Assembly (NCBI GenBank): GCA_900769665.1 | Contig: CAAGHL010000041.1 | Span: 31,251-95,250, forward strand | From: Clostridia bacterium | GTDB taxonomy: Bacteria > Bacillota > Clostridia > Christensenellales > CAG-314 | Direction of reading: 5' to 3' | Length of the DNA: 64,000 nt | Shown here: positions 43,818 to 52,867 of the stretch, one piece after another | Position numbering within the stretch: the stretch's first letter is position 1 | Layout of the letters: every line of letters starts with the position of its first letter | The notes under the pieces: generated by a model | The model's input: the letters and a program-made list of their open reading frames with translations, nothing else | The model's database searches: none | Told to the model about the DNA's origin: nothing | Position numbers and translations under genes: made by a program

Positions 43818-44129
43818 ATGAGTAAACCTGTAGACGTAACAACGACTTTTGATGAGTTTATCGCAAGCGGAGTTGCCGTGGTGGACTTTTGGGCAACTTG
43901 GTGCGGACCTTGCAAGATGATGGCGCCGACCTTCGAGGAAGTTGCCGAGGCTATTCCCCAAGCCAAGTTTGGCAAATTGGACGTAGATCAAGCGTCGGAA
44001 GTAGCGCAACGCTACAAAGTGTACGCCATCCCCAATATTTGCATTTTCAAAAACGGAGAATTGGTCGACCGCGTAGTCGGTTTGACCGATGCCGACGAAT
44101 TGACGGAAACCATCAAAAAATATTTGTAA
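43818..44129 (+). CDS. trxA: Thioredoxin
   Basis: A 103-residue thioredoxin with the active site WCGPCK (C29 and C32) and the cis-Pro region YAIPNICIFKNG. It reduces protein disulfides in the cytoplasm. GAGG precedes the ATG. It closes the aspS-rseC-trxA group and is followed by a strong terminator. Confidence 0.97.
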   Translation: MSKPVDVTTTFDEFIASGVAVVDFWATWCGPCKMMAPTFEEVAEAIPQAKFGKLDVDQASEVAQRYKVYAIPNICIFKNGELVDRVVGLTDADELTETIKKYL

Positions 44130-44136
44130 TGGATTT

Positions 44137-44167
44137 AGGCTTGCGTAGCGATGCGCAAGCCTTTTTG
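44137..44167 (+). terminator. Terminator of the aspS-trxA unit
   Basis: AGGCTTGCG (44137-44145) and CGCAAGCCT (44154-44162) form a perfect 9-bp stem, followed by TTTTTG. Confidence 0.92.
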
Positions 44168-44252
44168 TTTGCCGTTTTGACGGGTAATAGGCGACCGATT
44201 GCGACATAATTAGCTAGATTTCGTCACTTTAATTATAATTTATCCAAAACTG

Positions 44253-44281
44253 TTGACATTGCGGTGACGTTAAAATATAAT
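44253..44281 (+). promoter_or_regulatory. Consensus promoter of the membrane protein-lemA unit
   Basis: Perfect TTGACA (44253-44258) and TATAAT (44276-44281) with 17-bp spacing: an ideal SigA promoter. Confidence 0.9.
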
Positions 44282-44330
44282 ATAAGCAGTTATTATATTG
44301 CTATACTTGTCTAAATTACGGAGAAAATGT

Positions 44331-46079
44331 ATGGGTGACAATATGTTGGAGTTTGCGCAGTCCTACGAAGGGGTGTTCAAACCGAAGTTCGAGGAAAAGG
44401 TAGACAAATTTCTCGACACAATGGTGCAGGATTCCGCCGTCAACGTCGGGGAAAACAAAGCCACAAGCGACGAGTACCGCGGCGTGTTGAAGGAAATCGA
44501 CAACCTAAACGCCACGCTTAACAAACACAAGGGTTGGCGCGGATTTCTTATTTTTTGCATAGTTTGCTTGTTTGCCGCAAGTATTTTCTTTTTGATCGAC
44601 GCCGTATTGGTCGACAGAATCACATCTTTCCCCGTGTATGTAAGTTGGATAGTTTGCGCTGTTTGCTTGGCGGGCGGAATAGGATTGATTTTGTACATAA
44701 CCAAAGTACTCAACAAGAAAATCAACGACGTGGACGCGGTGCTAAACGAAAAGAAGCAACTTGCCCAAAACTTGTACAACAAGGCAATGGAGCAAGTGGC
44801 GCCGTTGCATACTTTGCTTAATACCCGCAGTCAACTGTATAAACTTATCGAGGAAACGTTGCCTACCGTCAAGTTTGACCGCAATTTCAACATGAAGCGG
44901 TTTGACCTGTTGCACGGAAAGTACGGCATGCCGGAAAATACCGACCCCGATCAATCCACAGTGTCGCTATTTAGCGGCGAGGTGCTTGGTAACCCCTTTG
45001 TAGAGGAACGTCGCTTTGTAATGAACATGGGCGAGCAAACCTACACGGGCAGTATCGTCATCACGTGGACGGAGCACTACACCGACAGCCAAGGGCACTC
45101 GCACACACGGGCTCGTAGCGAAACACTGTACGCTTCCGTCACCAAACCTAGACCATTTTACAATTACATTACTCGCTTTGTGTTTGCGTGCGAGGCTGCC
45201 CCCGACCTTAGTTTCAGCCACCAACCCACCCATGCCGAAAGGCTTAGCGAGGCGGAGTTGAAACGCAAGGTAAAGCGCGACTCGGCGGCACTGCAAAAGC
45301 AAGCGCGGAGAGAAGCTACTTCCGGCAGTGGCGGTTTTACCGAAATGGCAAATCAGGAGTTTGACGCATTGTTCAATGCCGAAGACCGTGACCACGAAGT
45401 GCAATTCCGTTTGATGTTTACACCGCTGGCGCAAAAGAATATGCTGTATCTGATGACGATGCCTGCGCCCTACGGCGACGACTTCGACTTTACCAAGAGC
45501 AAAATGCTCAACTACATCACGTCGGAGCATGCGCAAACTTGGCAGATAGAGGAAGATACATCCCAATACGCCAAGTACGAAGTGGCATTGTGCCGCGCGG
45601 CATTGAAAAACTACTATATGGATTTCTTCCAACGGTTTTTCTTCGACATTGCTCCCGTAATGAGTATCCCGCTGTATCAACAACACAAGTCGCACGAATA
45701 CATCTACCGCGACACCTACGAGCGCAACTTTACAAGTTTCGAGTCGGAAGTGTTGGCAAACTGCTTCCCGATAGATTTGTTTGCTCACCCCGACACCAAC
45801 AGCGACGTAATACTGAAAACGTCCCTTGTAAGCAAGAAAAACAATTTGGACAATTTGCAGGTGGAAGCGCACTCTTTCCGCACGGTGGAGCACACCGACT
45901 ACGTCACCAAGCTTGGCGGCGACGGAAGACTGCACGATGTGCCTGTGGATTGGATAGAGTACGTGCCGCTGGACAGATTTTCCGAGATCGATTTGACGGA
46001 AAGCGACCGCGCTCTCGGCGGAAGTTACGCAGTGGGCAAGCACGGTTTGTCGGCTTCCTTCCTTGGCAACAAGGACTAG
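44331..46079 (+). CDS. Two-TM membrane protein of unknown function, LemA partner
   Basis: The 582-residue product starts at ATG 44331 after GGAG. A short N-terminal helix-rich region precedes two TM helices (about residues 67-92 and 98-123). The remaining 450 residues are polar, presumably cytoplasmic, with a coiled-coil-like stretch just after TM2 and a beta-rich middle (TYTGSIVITWTEHYTDSQGHSHTRARSETLYASV). It ends with a Gly/Ser-rich tail. I do not recognise a family; DUF3137-like proteins show a similar arrangement next to LemA, but I cannot confirm it. lemA lies 195 bases downstream. It is driven by the strongest promoter in the window, so it is probably abundant. Confidence 0.75.
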   Translation: MGDNMLEFAQSYEGVFKPKFEEKVDKFLDTMVQDSAVNVGENKATSDEYRGVLKEIDNLNATLNKHKGWRGFLIFCIVCLFAASIFFLIDAVLVDRITSFPVYVSWIVCAVCLAGGIGLILYITKVLNKKINDVDAVLNEKKQLAQNLYNKAMEQVAPLHTLLNTRSQLYKLIEETLPTVKFDRNFNMKRFDLLHGKYGMPENTDPDQSTVSLFSGEVLGNPFVEERRFVMNMGEQTYTGSIVITWTEHYTDSQGHSHTRARSETLYASVTKPRPFYNYITRFVFACEAAPDLSFSHQPTHAERLSEAELKRKVKRDSAALQKQARREATSGSGGFTEMANQEFDALFNAEDRDHEVQFRLMFTPLAQKNMLYLMTMPAPYGDDFDFTKSKMLNYITSEHAQTWQIEEDTSQYAKYEVALCRAALKNYYMDFFQRFFFDIAPVMSIPLYQQHKSHEYIYRDTYERNFTSFESEVLANCFPIDLFAHPDTNSDVILKTSLVSKKNNLDNLQVEAHSFRTVEHTDYVTKLGGDGRLHDVPVDWIEYVPLDRFSEIDLTESDRALGGSYAVGKHGLSASFLGNKD

Positions 46080-46106
46080 CGGAAGAACGGCAAAAACTGC
46101 CAATGT

Positions 46107-46146
46107 GTGATTGAAAAACACATACGTATGCAATTTTTGCGTACAT
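46107..46146 (+). repeat. Copy 3 of dispersed CATACGTATG repeat
   Basis: CACATACGTATGCAATTTTT in the gap before lemA; GTATGCAA and TTGCGTAC around TTT can also form a small hairpin. Confidence 0.65.
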
Positions 46147-46274
46147 CGGCGTGTAAAAGCGGTGCAAAAACTGCCGCAACGCCACAACAACAATTTGACT
46201 TTTAGCCGTGCAATAGGGCGATTACCGCACGGTTGTAAGTAACTACAAACAGAATTTTTTTGGAGGTAACTACC

Positions 46275-46943
46275 ATGGCAAATCTATTGGACGAAATGAA
46301 CGATCCCGTGTTGGAGGAAGGTAGAGATACAGGCGTAATCGCCAAACGTATCCCCGTCAAAGTCGGCTTCGGCTCCACCTTGTTTGAAATCATGTTGTGG
46401 GTGTTGGGCATCATCCCCGGTATCATCTTCCTTGTGATGAAGATAAAGGCGAAAAACTACTTCTACGCATTGGAACAAAAACTGCAACACAACGCTTCTC
46501 AAATTGACAACTATCTTGAACAACGCGTAATGATTTTGCAAAACTGCGCAAAGCTCGTAGACACAGCTGTTGGACTTGACAAGGAAACGTTCAGCAACAT
46601 TGCAATGTATCGTAGCGGAAACACCGCTCAAACCGATGAGGCTCGTAACGAAATCGCCGGTAAGTTGGACGGTATCGGACGTAGCATTAACATTGCTTTT
46701 GAAAATTATCCCGAACTCAAAGCTCACCAAGAAATCGCCGACGCTATGCAACAAAACGCATATTTGCAAAAGGAAATCACCGCCGCACGCGAAGTGTACA
46801 ACGATACGGTTTACACTTGGAACCGCGACATCTTTGCTTGGCCTACCAAGATGATTGTTGCCGCACGTGCAGGTTATACGACGCGTATTCCGTTTGCGGC
46901 AAGCAAGGAAGTCAAGGAGCAAGCTCGCGGAGTATTCTTCTAA
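46275..46943 (+). CDS. lemA: LemA-family membrane protein
   Basis: LemA proteins have one N-terminal TM helix and a long helical bundle; function is unsettled, though links to surface proteins and stress proteases exist. This 222-residue product has a TM segment at about residues 36-56 and the helical domain with ALEQKLQHNASQIDNYLEQRV and the C-terminal ARAGYTTRIPFAASKEVKEQ. The common N-R-Y/L-P motif is not obvious. I chose the ATG at 46275, with GGAGG at about 46261-46265 upstream; an in-frame TTG at 46260 overlaps that site. It probably shares a function with the preceding membrane protein. Confidence 0.88.
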   Translation: MANLLDEMNDPVLEEGRDTGVIAKRIPVKVGFGSTLFEIMLWVLGIIPGIIFLVMKIKAKNYFYALEQKLQHNASQIDNYLEQRVMILQNCAKLVDTAVGLDKETFSNIAMYRSGNTAQTDEARNEIAGKLDGIGRSINIAFENYPELKAHQEIADAMQQNAYLQKEITAAREVYNDTVYTWNRDIFAWPTKMIVAARAGYTTRIPFAASKEVKEQARGVFF

Positions 46944-47052
46944 GCCGACGACTTGCAAAGTTGCAACCGTATTTTCCCGTCAAAGCATACGCGCGTAACG
47001 CTTTGTAAAGTTTTAGAGTGTTTGCTTTCGACCGCTAAATCAACTTAACATC

Positions 47053-47089
47053 AAAAAACGACGTGTTCCCTTTGGAATACGTCGTTTTT
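47053..47089. terminator. Bidirectional terminator between lemA and typA
   Basis: AAAAACGACGTGTTCC and GGAATACGTCGTTTTT form a stem of about 15 bp with one G-U pair and a 4-base loop. A-run and T-run on either side make it usable from both convergent genes. Confidence 0.9.
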
Positions 47090-47145
47090 GTATATTGCAT
47101 TGTGATGTGTTTTGTCAATTGGTAGTGTACAATCTTGCAGTAATT

Positions 47146-48969
47146 CTACTTCTTGTTTTCTCTTGCCCAAATGCGCATGCGCTCGGAGTGGTCGAGGATA
47201 GCCTTGCGCAAACGGATGGATTGCGGCGTGACTTCCACGTACTCGTCGTCGGTGATAAACTCCAAGCATTGTTCCAGCGACAAAGTGGTAGGCGGCGTAA
47301 GCTTCAACGCTTCGTCGCTACCGCTTGCACGGCAGTTAGTTAGGTGTTTGGTTTTACACACGTTTACGGAGATGTCGTCTTCGCGGCTGTTTTCGCCAAC
47401 GACCATGCCTGCGTACACGGGTACGCCCACGCCTACAAACAGCGTGCAACGCTCCTGCGCATTAAACAAGCCGTAAGCAGTGGTGACGCCGTCCTCAAAT
47501 ACGACAAGGCTACCGCGGTTGCGCTCGGGTACGTCGCCTTTGTAGGGCTCGTAGCCTTCCACAACGCTGCTCATCACGCCAAAGCCTTTGGTGTCGGTCA
47601 GCAGTTCGCTGCGGTAACCGATTAGGCAACGAGAGGGAATTTTGAACTCCAGTCTTGTGCCGCCTTGGTTGTCGGGGGCCATGTTTACTAGCTCGGCTTT
47701 GCGTTGTCCGAGTTTGCTCATTACGCTACCCACATATGCGTCGGGTACTTCTACTACCAACATTTCCATGGGTTCGCACTTTACGCCGTTAATCTCGCGG
47801 AAGATGACCTTGGGACGGGACACTTGGAATTCGTACCCCTCGCGACGCATGTTTTCGATAAGTATGGACAGGTGCAACTCTCCGCGACCGTACACCTTGA
47901 AGCAGTCGGGGCTGTCCGTTTCCTCAACGCGCATGGATACGTTGGTTTCCACTTCCTTAAACAGGCGCGCGCGGATGTGACGGCTTGTAACGAATTTACC
48001 CTCTTTGCCCGCAAACGGACTGTTGTTTACCATAAACATCATGCTGATGGTGGGTTCGTCGATGTGTACAAAGGGCAACGGCTCTACGCAGTCGGTGGCG
48101 GTTACGGTGTCGCCGATGTTCATATCGGCAAGTCCGTTGACGGCAACGATGTCGCCCATGTCTCCTTCGGGGCAGTCCACGCGTTTAAGTCCTTCAAATT
48201 GGAAAAGTCGTGCAACCTTGCTTGTGCTCTTTGTGCCGTCGCGGTGGCAAACGACAACTTGTTGTCCCACGTCGATATGTCCGCGGTTGACCTTGCCGAT
48301 ACCGATACGTCCTACGTACGGGTCGTAGTCGATGTTGCAGATGAGCAGTTGCAAGCCGCCTTCCATGTCGCCGTCGGGCGCAGGAATCTCGTGCAAAATT
48401 GCGTCGAGTAGAGGCGCCATGTTTGTGCCGTGTTCGGTAAGAGTGGTGGACGCCCAACCTTGCTTTGCCGAAGCGTAAATCACTTGGAAGTCGAATTGGT
48501 CGTCGTTTGCGCCTAGTTCGACAAACAGTTCCATAATTTGTTCGCGCAGTTCGTGCTCGTCAAACTCGCCCTTGTCCACCTTGTTGATGACTACAAGCGC
48601 TTTTTTGCCAAGTCCCAAAGCTTTTTTAAGCACGTAACGTGTTTGCGGCATGCAGCCTTCGATTGCGTCGACAAGTAGCAAAACGCCGTCTACCATGGAC
48701 AATATACGTTCCACTTCTCCGCCGAAGTCTGCGTGTCCCGGGGGGTCGATGATGTTGATTTTTGTGCCTTTGTAGTGTATTGCCGTGTTTTTGGCAAGTA
48801 TGGTAATGCCGCGTTCACGCTCGATGTCGTTGCTGTCCATTACGCGTTCGGCAACCACTTCGTTTGTGCGGAAGATACCGTTTTGTTTCAGCAGTTGGTC
48901 CACAAGCGTCGTCTTGCCGTGGTCAACGTGCGCGATAATTGCAATGTTTCTAATGTCGGTTCTTTGCAT
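47146..48969 (-). CDS. typA: Translational GTPase TypA/BipA
   Basis: A ribosome-binding GTPase of 607 residues, normal length, involved in ribosome assembly and stress response. The G1 motif is AHVDHGKTT (residues about 13-21), switch and G3 DPPGHADF near 71-78 (PPG rather than the usual TPG), G4 NKVD near 128-131. EF-G-like domains III and V and the unique C-terminal domain follow ([19 protein letters not shown]...[16 protein letters not shown]). It is the only housekeeping gene on the - strand here and has its own promoter. Confidence 0.97.
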   Translation of the reverse strand: MQRTDIRNIAIIAHVDHGKTTLVDQLLKQNGIFRTNEVVAERVMDSNDIERERGITILAKNTAIHYKGTKINIIDPPGHADFGGEVERILSMVDGVLLLVDAIEGCMPQTRYVLKKALGLGKKALVVINKVDKGEFDEHELREQIMELFVELGANDDQFDFQVIYASAKQGWASTTLTEHGTNMAPLLDAILHEIPAPDGDMEGGLQLLICNIDYDPYVGRIGIGKVNRGHIDVGQQVVVCHRDGTKSTSKVARLFQFEGLKRVDCPEGDMGDIVAVNGLADMNIGDTVTATDCVEPLPFVHIDEPTISMMFMVNNSPFAGKEGKFVTSRHIRARLFKEVETNVSMRVEETDSPDCFKVYGRGELHLSILIENMRREGYEFQVSRPKVIFREINGVKCEPMEMLVVEVPDAYVGSVMSKLGQRKAELVNMAPDNQGGTRLEFKIPSRCLIGYRSELLTDTKGFGVMSSVVEGYEPYKGDVPERNRGSLVVFEDGVTTAYGLFNAQERCTLFVGVGVPVYAGMVVGENSREDDISVNVCKTKHLTNCRASGSDEALKLTPPTTLSLEQCLEFITDDEYVEVTPQSIRLRKAILDHSERMRIWARENKK

Positions 48970-49022
48970 AAGTATTTACCCTTCGATTTATCTATTACTG
49001 TGTGTTTATCTATAACCGAGTA

Positions 49023-49052
49023 ATTATACAACTTTTTGATACTATTCGTCAA
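49023..49052 (-). promoter_or_regulatory. Promoter of typA
   Basis: On the - strand, -35 TTGACG (49047-49052) and -10 TATAAT (49023-49028) are spaced by 18 bp, giving a leader of about 45 bases. Confidence 0.7.
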
Positions 49053-49254
49053 ATATTTGAATATGTTTGCGCCGTATTTTGCTAAAAAAATGTTTATCTC
49101 GGCATGTCGAATACGCTTTGTTGCCGTGTGGTTGGTCGGTTCGCCGTTGCGCAAAGCAGGCAACGCGGCTGTAATGCCCAATGACGTTGTCGTGCACTTG
49201 CCGAAGAAAGTCGGCATATAATACAGAGTAAAACCTAGTTTACGGAGAAAACTT

Positions 49255-51024
49255 ATGTGCGGAATATTCGGCTGTACGGGAGAAAACTCGCTGTCTAACA
49301 CTTTGCGCGCGCTGAAACTGTTGGAATACCGCGGTTACGACTCGGTGGGCATCGGCGTAAAAACGGACAAAATAAACGTTGTAAAAACCGTCGGTCGGTC
49401 ACAAGATTTACCATACGTATGCCCGAAATTTGAACATATAGCCAACTGTATAGGGCATACGAGGTGGGCAACGCACGGCGCTGTGGAAGCATGCAACGCA
49501 CATCCGTTTGTGTCCTACGGCGGCAACTTTGCCATAGTACACAACGGAGTGATAGACAATTGGCAACAGCTCAAAAACGAGTTGACGGACGGCGGAGAAG
49601 TTGCGTTTAGCTCGGATACCGACAGCGAAGTGGTTGCGCACTTGTTGGAACGCATATACGACGGCGACATGATGTCGACGCTGCTTAATGTGGCAAATGC
49701 TTTGCAAGGCTCCTTTGCCATTGTGGTGCAAACTACGTACGACGACAACTTGTACTTTGTCAAGCGCAACAGTCCGTTGGTTGTCGGCGTGTCGACAAAC
49801 GGCGAATATATCTGCTCCGACATCAGGTGCTTGTCCACGTGGGCGGGCAAAGTTTGCATGCCGCCCGACAATACCGTTGGCGTGGTGGGCAAGCGCATAG
49901 AAGTGCGAAGTTTTGACGGCAATATTTGCCCGACGGAGTTCTTTGTCCCCGACAAAACGGGTATTGCGCCGCCCGACGACGAAGTGATGTTGTCGGAAAT
50001 ATTTGAAATCCCCGATAAAATACGATTTGCCAAAAACAATTACATCGAGTGCGACGGCATAGGGTTGTCTGCACGAAAATTGCGAAGTTTCAATCGCATT
50101 TATTTGCTTGGGTGCGGCACGGCGTATCACAGCGGGCTGTCGGCGGCGGCAAACGCACGCAAGATGTTGGACATGGACGTTTTGCCCGTCATTGCAAGTG
50201 AATTTTTGTACGACAACTACCCCGTGGACGAACACACCCTTGCTTTTTGCATTAGCCAAAGCGGCGAAACTGCGGATACAATACTTTGCGCCAAAAAGGT
50301 TGCCGAGCGTGGCGGTTACGTGTACGCCGTCACTAATACCGATTGCTCGGGACTTGTGTTTGCGGCAAACCGCAGTATTAACGTCGGTGCCGGTGGGGAG
50401 TTTGCCGTTGCCAGCACCAAGGCGTACAATTGCCAACTAGTCACGCTAAATTTGTTGCTTGCCGATATTGCCGTGGCAACCAAACGTATGTTACCGTCGG
50501 CTAGGGATAAACTGCACAAAGCCGTCGACGACGCCGCAAACGCCGTATCGCAAATACTGTTGCGAGAGAAAGAAATAGTGCGCATTGCCGAGCGGATAAA
50601 GGATTGCCAATCGGTGTTTTTCCTCGGTCGGACGACGGACTACCCGACGGCGCAGGAAGGCGCGCTCAAAATGAAGGAAATCAGCTACATTCACTGCGAG
50701 GCGTATCCTGCAGGGGAGCTGAAACACGGTGCGCTTGCCTTGGTGGAAAAGGGTGTTACGGTTATCGGCTTGGCAACGGACATTTCGCTTGTGGAAAAGA
50801 TGCGCACAAGCCTGTCGGAAGTGGCGACGCGCGGTGCGGACGTGGTGTGCATGAGCCCCTATGCGCTAGGCTACGACGGCTTCCGTTTGCCATCTGTCAA
50901 CCAATTTGTCGCGCCGATGGTGTCCGTCGTGCCGTTGCAATTGTTGGCGTACCACGTGGCAAGACTACTCGGTCGGGACATCGACAAACCGCGCAATTTG
51001 GCAAAGTCCGTGACGGTGGAGTGA
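49255..51024 (+). CDS. glmS: Glucosamine-6-phosphate synthase (isomerising)
   Basis: Converts fructose-6-phosphate and glutamine to glucosamine-6-phosphate for the cell wall. The product of 589 residues starts MCGIFG with the catalytic Cys2 of the glutaminase domain, followed by two SIS domains (YLLGCGTAYHSG, ISQSGETADTI, and GRTTDYPTAQEGALKMKEI) and the C-terminal KPRNLAKSVTVE. A little shorter than the usual 600-610. No glmS ribozyme core was recognised upstream: the gap holds only a -10-like TATAAT (49217-49222) and a GGAG site. Identification is secure. Confidence 0.96.
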   Translation: MCGIFGCTGENSLSNTLRALKLLEYRGYDSVGIGVKTDKINVVKTVGRSQDLPYVCPKFEHIANCIGHTRWATHGAVEACNAHPFVSYGGNFAIVHNGVIDNWQQLKNELTDGGEVAFSSDTDSEVVAHLLERIYDGDMMSTLLNVANALQGSFAIVVQTTYDDNLYFVKRNSPLVVGVSTNGEYICSDIRCLSTWAGKVCMPPDNTVGVVGKRIEVRSFDGNICPTEFFVPDKTGIAPPDDEVMLSEIFEIPDKIRFAKNNYIECDGIGLSARKLRSFNRIYLLGCGTAYHSGLSAAANARKMLDMDVLPVIASEFLYDNYPVDEHTLAFCISQSGETADTILCAKKVAERGGYVYAVTNTDCSGLVFAANRSINVGAGGEFAVASTKAYNCQLVTLNLLLADIAVATKRMLPSARDKLHKAVDDAANAVSQILLREKEIVRIAERIKDCQSVFFLGRTTDYPTAQEGALKMKEISYIHCEAYPAGELKHGALALVEKGVTVIGLATDISLVEKMRTSLSEVATRGADVVCMSPYALGYDGFRLPSVNQFVAPMVSVVPLQLLAYHVARLLGRDIDKPRNLAKSVTVE

Positions 51025-51141
51025 AATTTGTCTATTATTCGGTGCAAGAGTACTGCAAAATGACAATGCCAATTGGCGCACTTGCGCCCAAAATATCGCA
51101 AAATTTGTTACGCATTTGTCCGATACAACAAGCCTCTATTG

Positions 51142-51170
51142 TTGCAATATGTGTAGTAATGTGCTACAAT
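51142..51170 (+). promoter_or_regulatory. Promoter of the galactokinase-like gene
   Basis: -35 TTGCAA (51142-51147) and -10 TACAAT (51165-51170), 17 bp apart, about 115 bases before the chosen ATG. Confidence 0.75.
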
Positions 51171-51186
51171 ATATACAAATAGACGA

Positions 51187-51272
51187 GAATTTTTGCATGC
51201 TTGTCGGTTACGACAAACGGGCGTAAAAACGTGTTGAGTGTAATCAATAAATCAATACGTATGCAAAAATTC
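51187..51272 (+). promoter_or_regulatory. Structured leader of galK containing repeat copy 4
   Basis: GAATTTTTGCAT (51187-51198) and ATGCAAAAATTC (51261-51272) are perfect 12-base inverted arms. Inside, TTGTCG-GTTA-CGACAA (51201-51216) is a perfect hairpin and GCGT-AAAA-ACGT (about 51221-51232) a smaller one. The right arm overlaps ATACGTAT (51255-51262), the core of the dispersed repeat. The element starts about 10 bases after the predicted transcription start, so it would form at the 5' end of the mRNA. Confidence 0.6.
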
Positions 51273-51293
51273 GTTACAAAGGACAACCAACTA

Positions 51294-52514
51294 ATGAAAC
51301 TTTTTACCAACAAAGTGCCGCTTTCGGTAGATACGACGGCATTGTACGGCAAACGCACGCTAAAACAAACTTTGCGGTTCAATACGGTAATCGCGCAGTT
51401 TCGTAGGTCGTTTGCTACCAAAAGCTGTTACACAGCCTCCGCCCCGGGACGTGTGGAAGTAATCGGCAACCACACCGACCACAACGGCGGCAGTGTAATC
51501 GGCTGTGCAATCAATTTGGACATCATTGCCGCATTTTTGCCGACGGACAACAATGTAGTGCACATTAAAAACAAGGGTCGTCCCGACATCGTGTTTAATC
51601 TGTCGGAAATCGACAACGTACACTCGGGCAGTCACGGTATGGTGCGTGGGGTGTTGGCTTACCTCAAACAGCGTGGCGCAAACATCGGCGGTTTCAATGC
51701 CGTATTCGACAGTTGCGTACCCGTCGGCGCAGGTCTTTCCTCCGGCGCGGCGTTTCAACTGTTGGTGGGTACGATACAGTCGGCGCTGTACAATGACAAC
51801 AACCTCTCGGCGGAAGTGCTTGCCCGTGCAGGACAGTACGCCGAAAACGTCTACTTCGGCAAGCCTTGCGGTTTGTTGGACGAAGGCGTGGTTGCGGTCG
51901 GCGGCGTGGTGGCAATCGAATTTGCCGATGGTTTTGTCTACCGCAAATATGAGCCCATACTGTCCGACTACGACATGGTGGTGGTCAACACGGGCAAAAG
52001 TCACGCTTCACTAACCGAGCACTACGCCGCAATCCCTGCGGAGATGAAAGCGGTGGCGGCACACTTCGGCGCAACACGTCTTGTCGACGTCAATCCGCAA
52101 CATTTTTTCGGCGACTACAACAACATCGTGCGTTGCGTGGGGCAACGTCCGGCACTACGTGCAAAGCACTTTTTCGAGGAGTGCAACCGAGTTTCCCTTG
52201 CCGAACAAGCGCTTGCTAGCCGCGACCAATCGTTGCTGTTGCAACTCGTGCGGCAATCGGGCGAAAGCAGTCTTACGCAACTGCAAAATTGCGGCGTGGA
52301 CGGCGATACCACAATCGCCGACGCCCTAGCCTATGCCGCCAAGATCTGTCCCGACGGCGCATACCGTGTGCATGGCGGTGGCTTTGCAGGTACGATATTG
52401 TGCATTGTTCCCAAGGCGCAAACGTTGCGTTTTTGCGTGGATATGTCGGCAAAGTACGGCGTAAAAAACGTCTTCAAAGTTTCTCCACGTTCCGTCGGCG
52501 CATGCGTGCTGTAG
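51294..52514 (+). CDS. galK: Galactokinase-like GHMP kinase
   Basis: A sugar kinase of the GHMP superfamily, 406 residues. The signature APGRVEVIGNHTDHNGG is the galactokinase GRxNLIGEHxDY-type motif with changes (EVIGNH for NLIGEH). Motif 2 PVGAGLSSGAAF and motif 3 HGGGFAGTILC are present. The start at ATG 51294 has AAAGGA upstream; the frame is open back to a TTG at 51201, but that lies in the folded leader. Galactose is the most likely substrate, but the altered signature allows another sugar. It is a single-gene unit; no other Leloir genes are in view. Confidence 0.85.
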   Translation: MKLFTNKVPLSVDTTALYGKRTLKQTLRFNTVIAQFRRSFATKSCYTASAPGRVEVIGNHTDHNGGSVIGCAINLDIIAAFLPTDNNVVHIKNKGRPDIVFNLSEIDNVHSGSHGMVRGVLAYLKQRGANIGGFNAVFDSCVPVGAGLSSGAAFQLLVGTIQSALYNDNNLSAEVLARAGQYAENVYFGKPCGLLDEGVVAVGGVVAIEFADGFVYRKYEPILSDYDMVVVNTGKSHASLTEHYAAIPAEMKAVAAHFGATRLVDVNPQHFFGDYNNIVRCVGQRPALRAKHFFEECNRVSLAEQALASRDQSLLLQLVRQSGESSLTQLQNCGVDGDTTIADALAYAAKICPDGAYRVHGGGFAGTILCIVPKAQTLRFCVDMSAKYGVKNVFKVSPRSVGACVL

Positions 52515-52746
52515 TGCGCAGTTGTGGTTTGTTTGCTCGTTTATGTTGCCCTTTGCGTAAAGCATCGACAACTCCAAAGCGGTGCGGCAAAGGCGAACAA
52601 CCGCAAAAATTTGTAATACGCAATCAAAATCTATTCCACTAACATTATATACTTGTTTCAAAACGTCGATTTGTCAATCTTCAATGGAAAGAGATGTTCT
52701 TTTGCATAGGTTGATAAAATCGGCGTATTTTTCTTATATAAAACTA
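52515..52746. other. Gene-free stretch before the signalling cluster
   Basis: About 230 A/T-rich bases without a credible gene or clear terminator. It marks the boundary between the core genes and the kinase/vWA cluster. Confidence 0.5.
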
Positions 52747-52775
52747 TTGCAATAAATCTCTAACTGTGATAAAAT
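52747..52775 (+). promoter_or_regulatory. Promoter of the kinase/vWA/PP2C cluster
   Basis: -35 TTGCAA (52747-52752) and -10 TAAAAT (52770-52775) spaced by 17 bp. It is the only clear promoter seen for the next 11 kb of co-directional genes. Confidence 0.65.
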
Positions 52776-52867
52776 TATATCATTGTACTGCTTTTAGGCA
52801 GTAAATATATGCATTTCTCGATAGTTTAGTATAGGCAAGGCGTATGGCTTTGTCGGGGGAGGTCACA

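Noticed and set aside
49053..49254. Small ORF (49036-49221) and a glmS ribozyme before glmS
   Set aside because: The ORF has no ribosome site and overlaps the typA promoter; I could not find the ribozyme core and the gap is short.
51201..51293. Upstream TTG start adding 31 residues to galK
   Set aside because: It lies in a strongly folded leader without a ribosome site, and the added residues precede the family's usual start.
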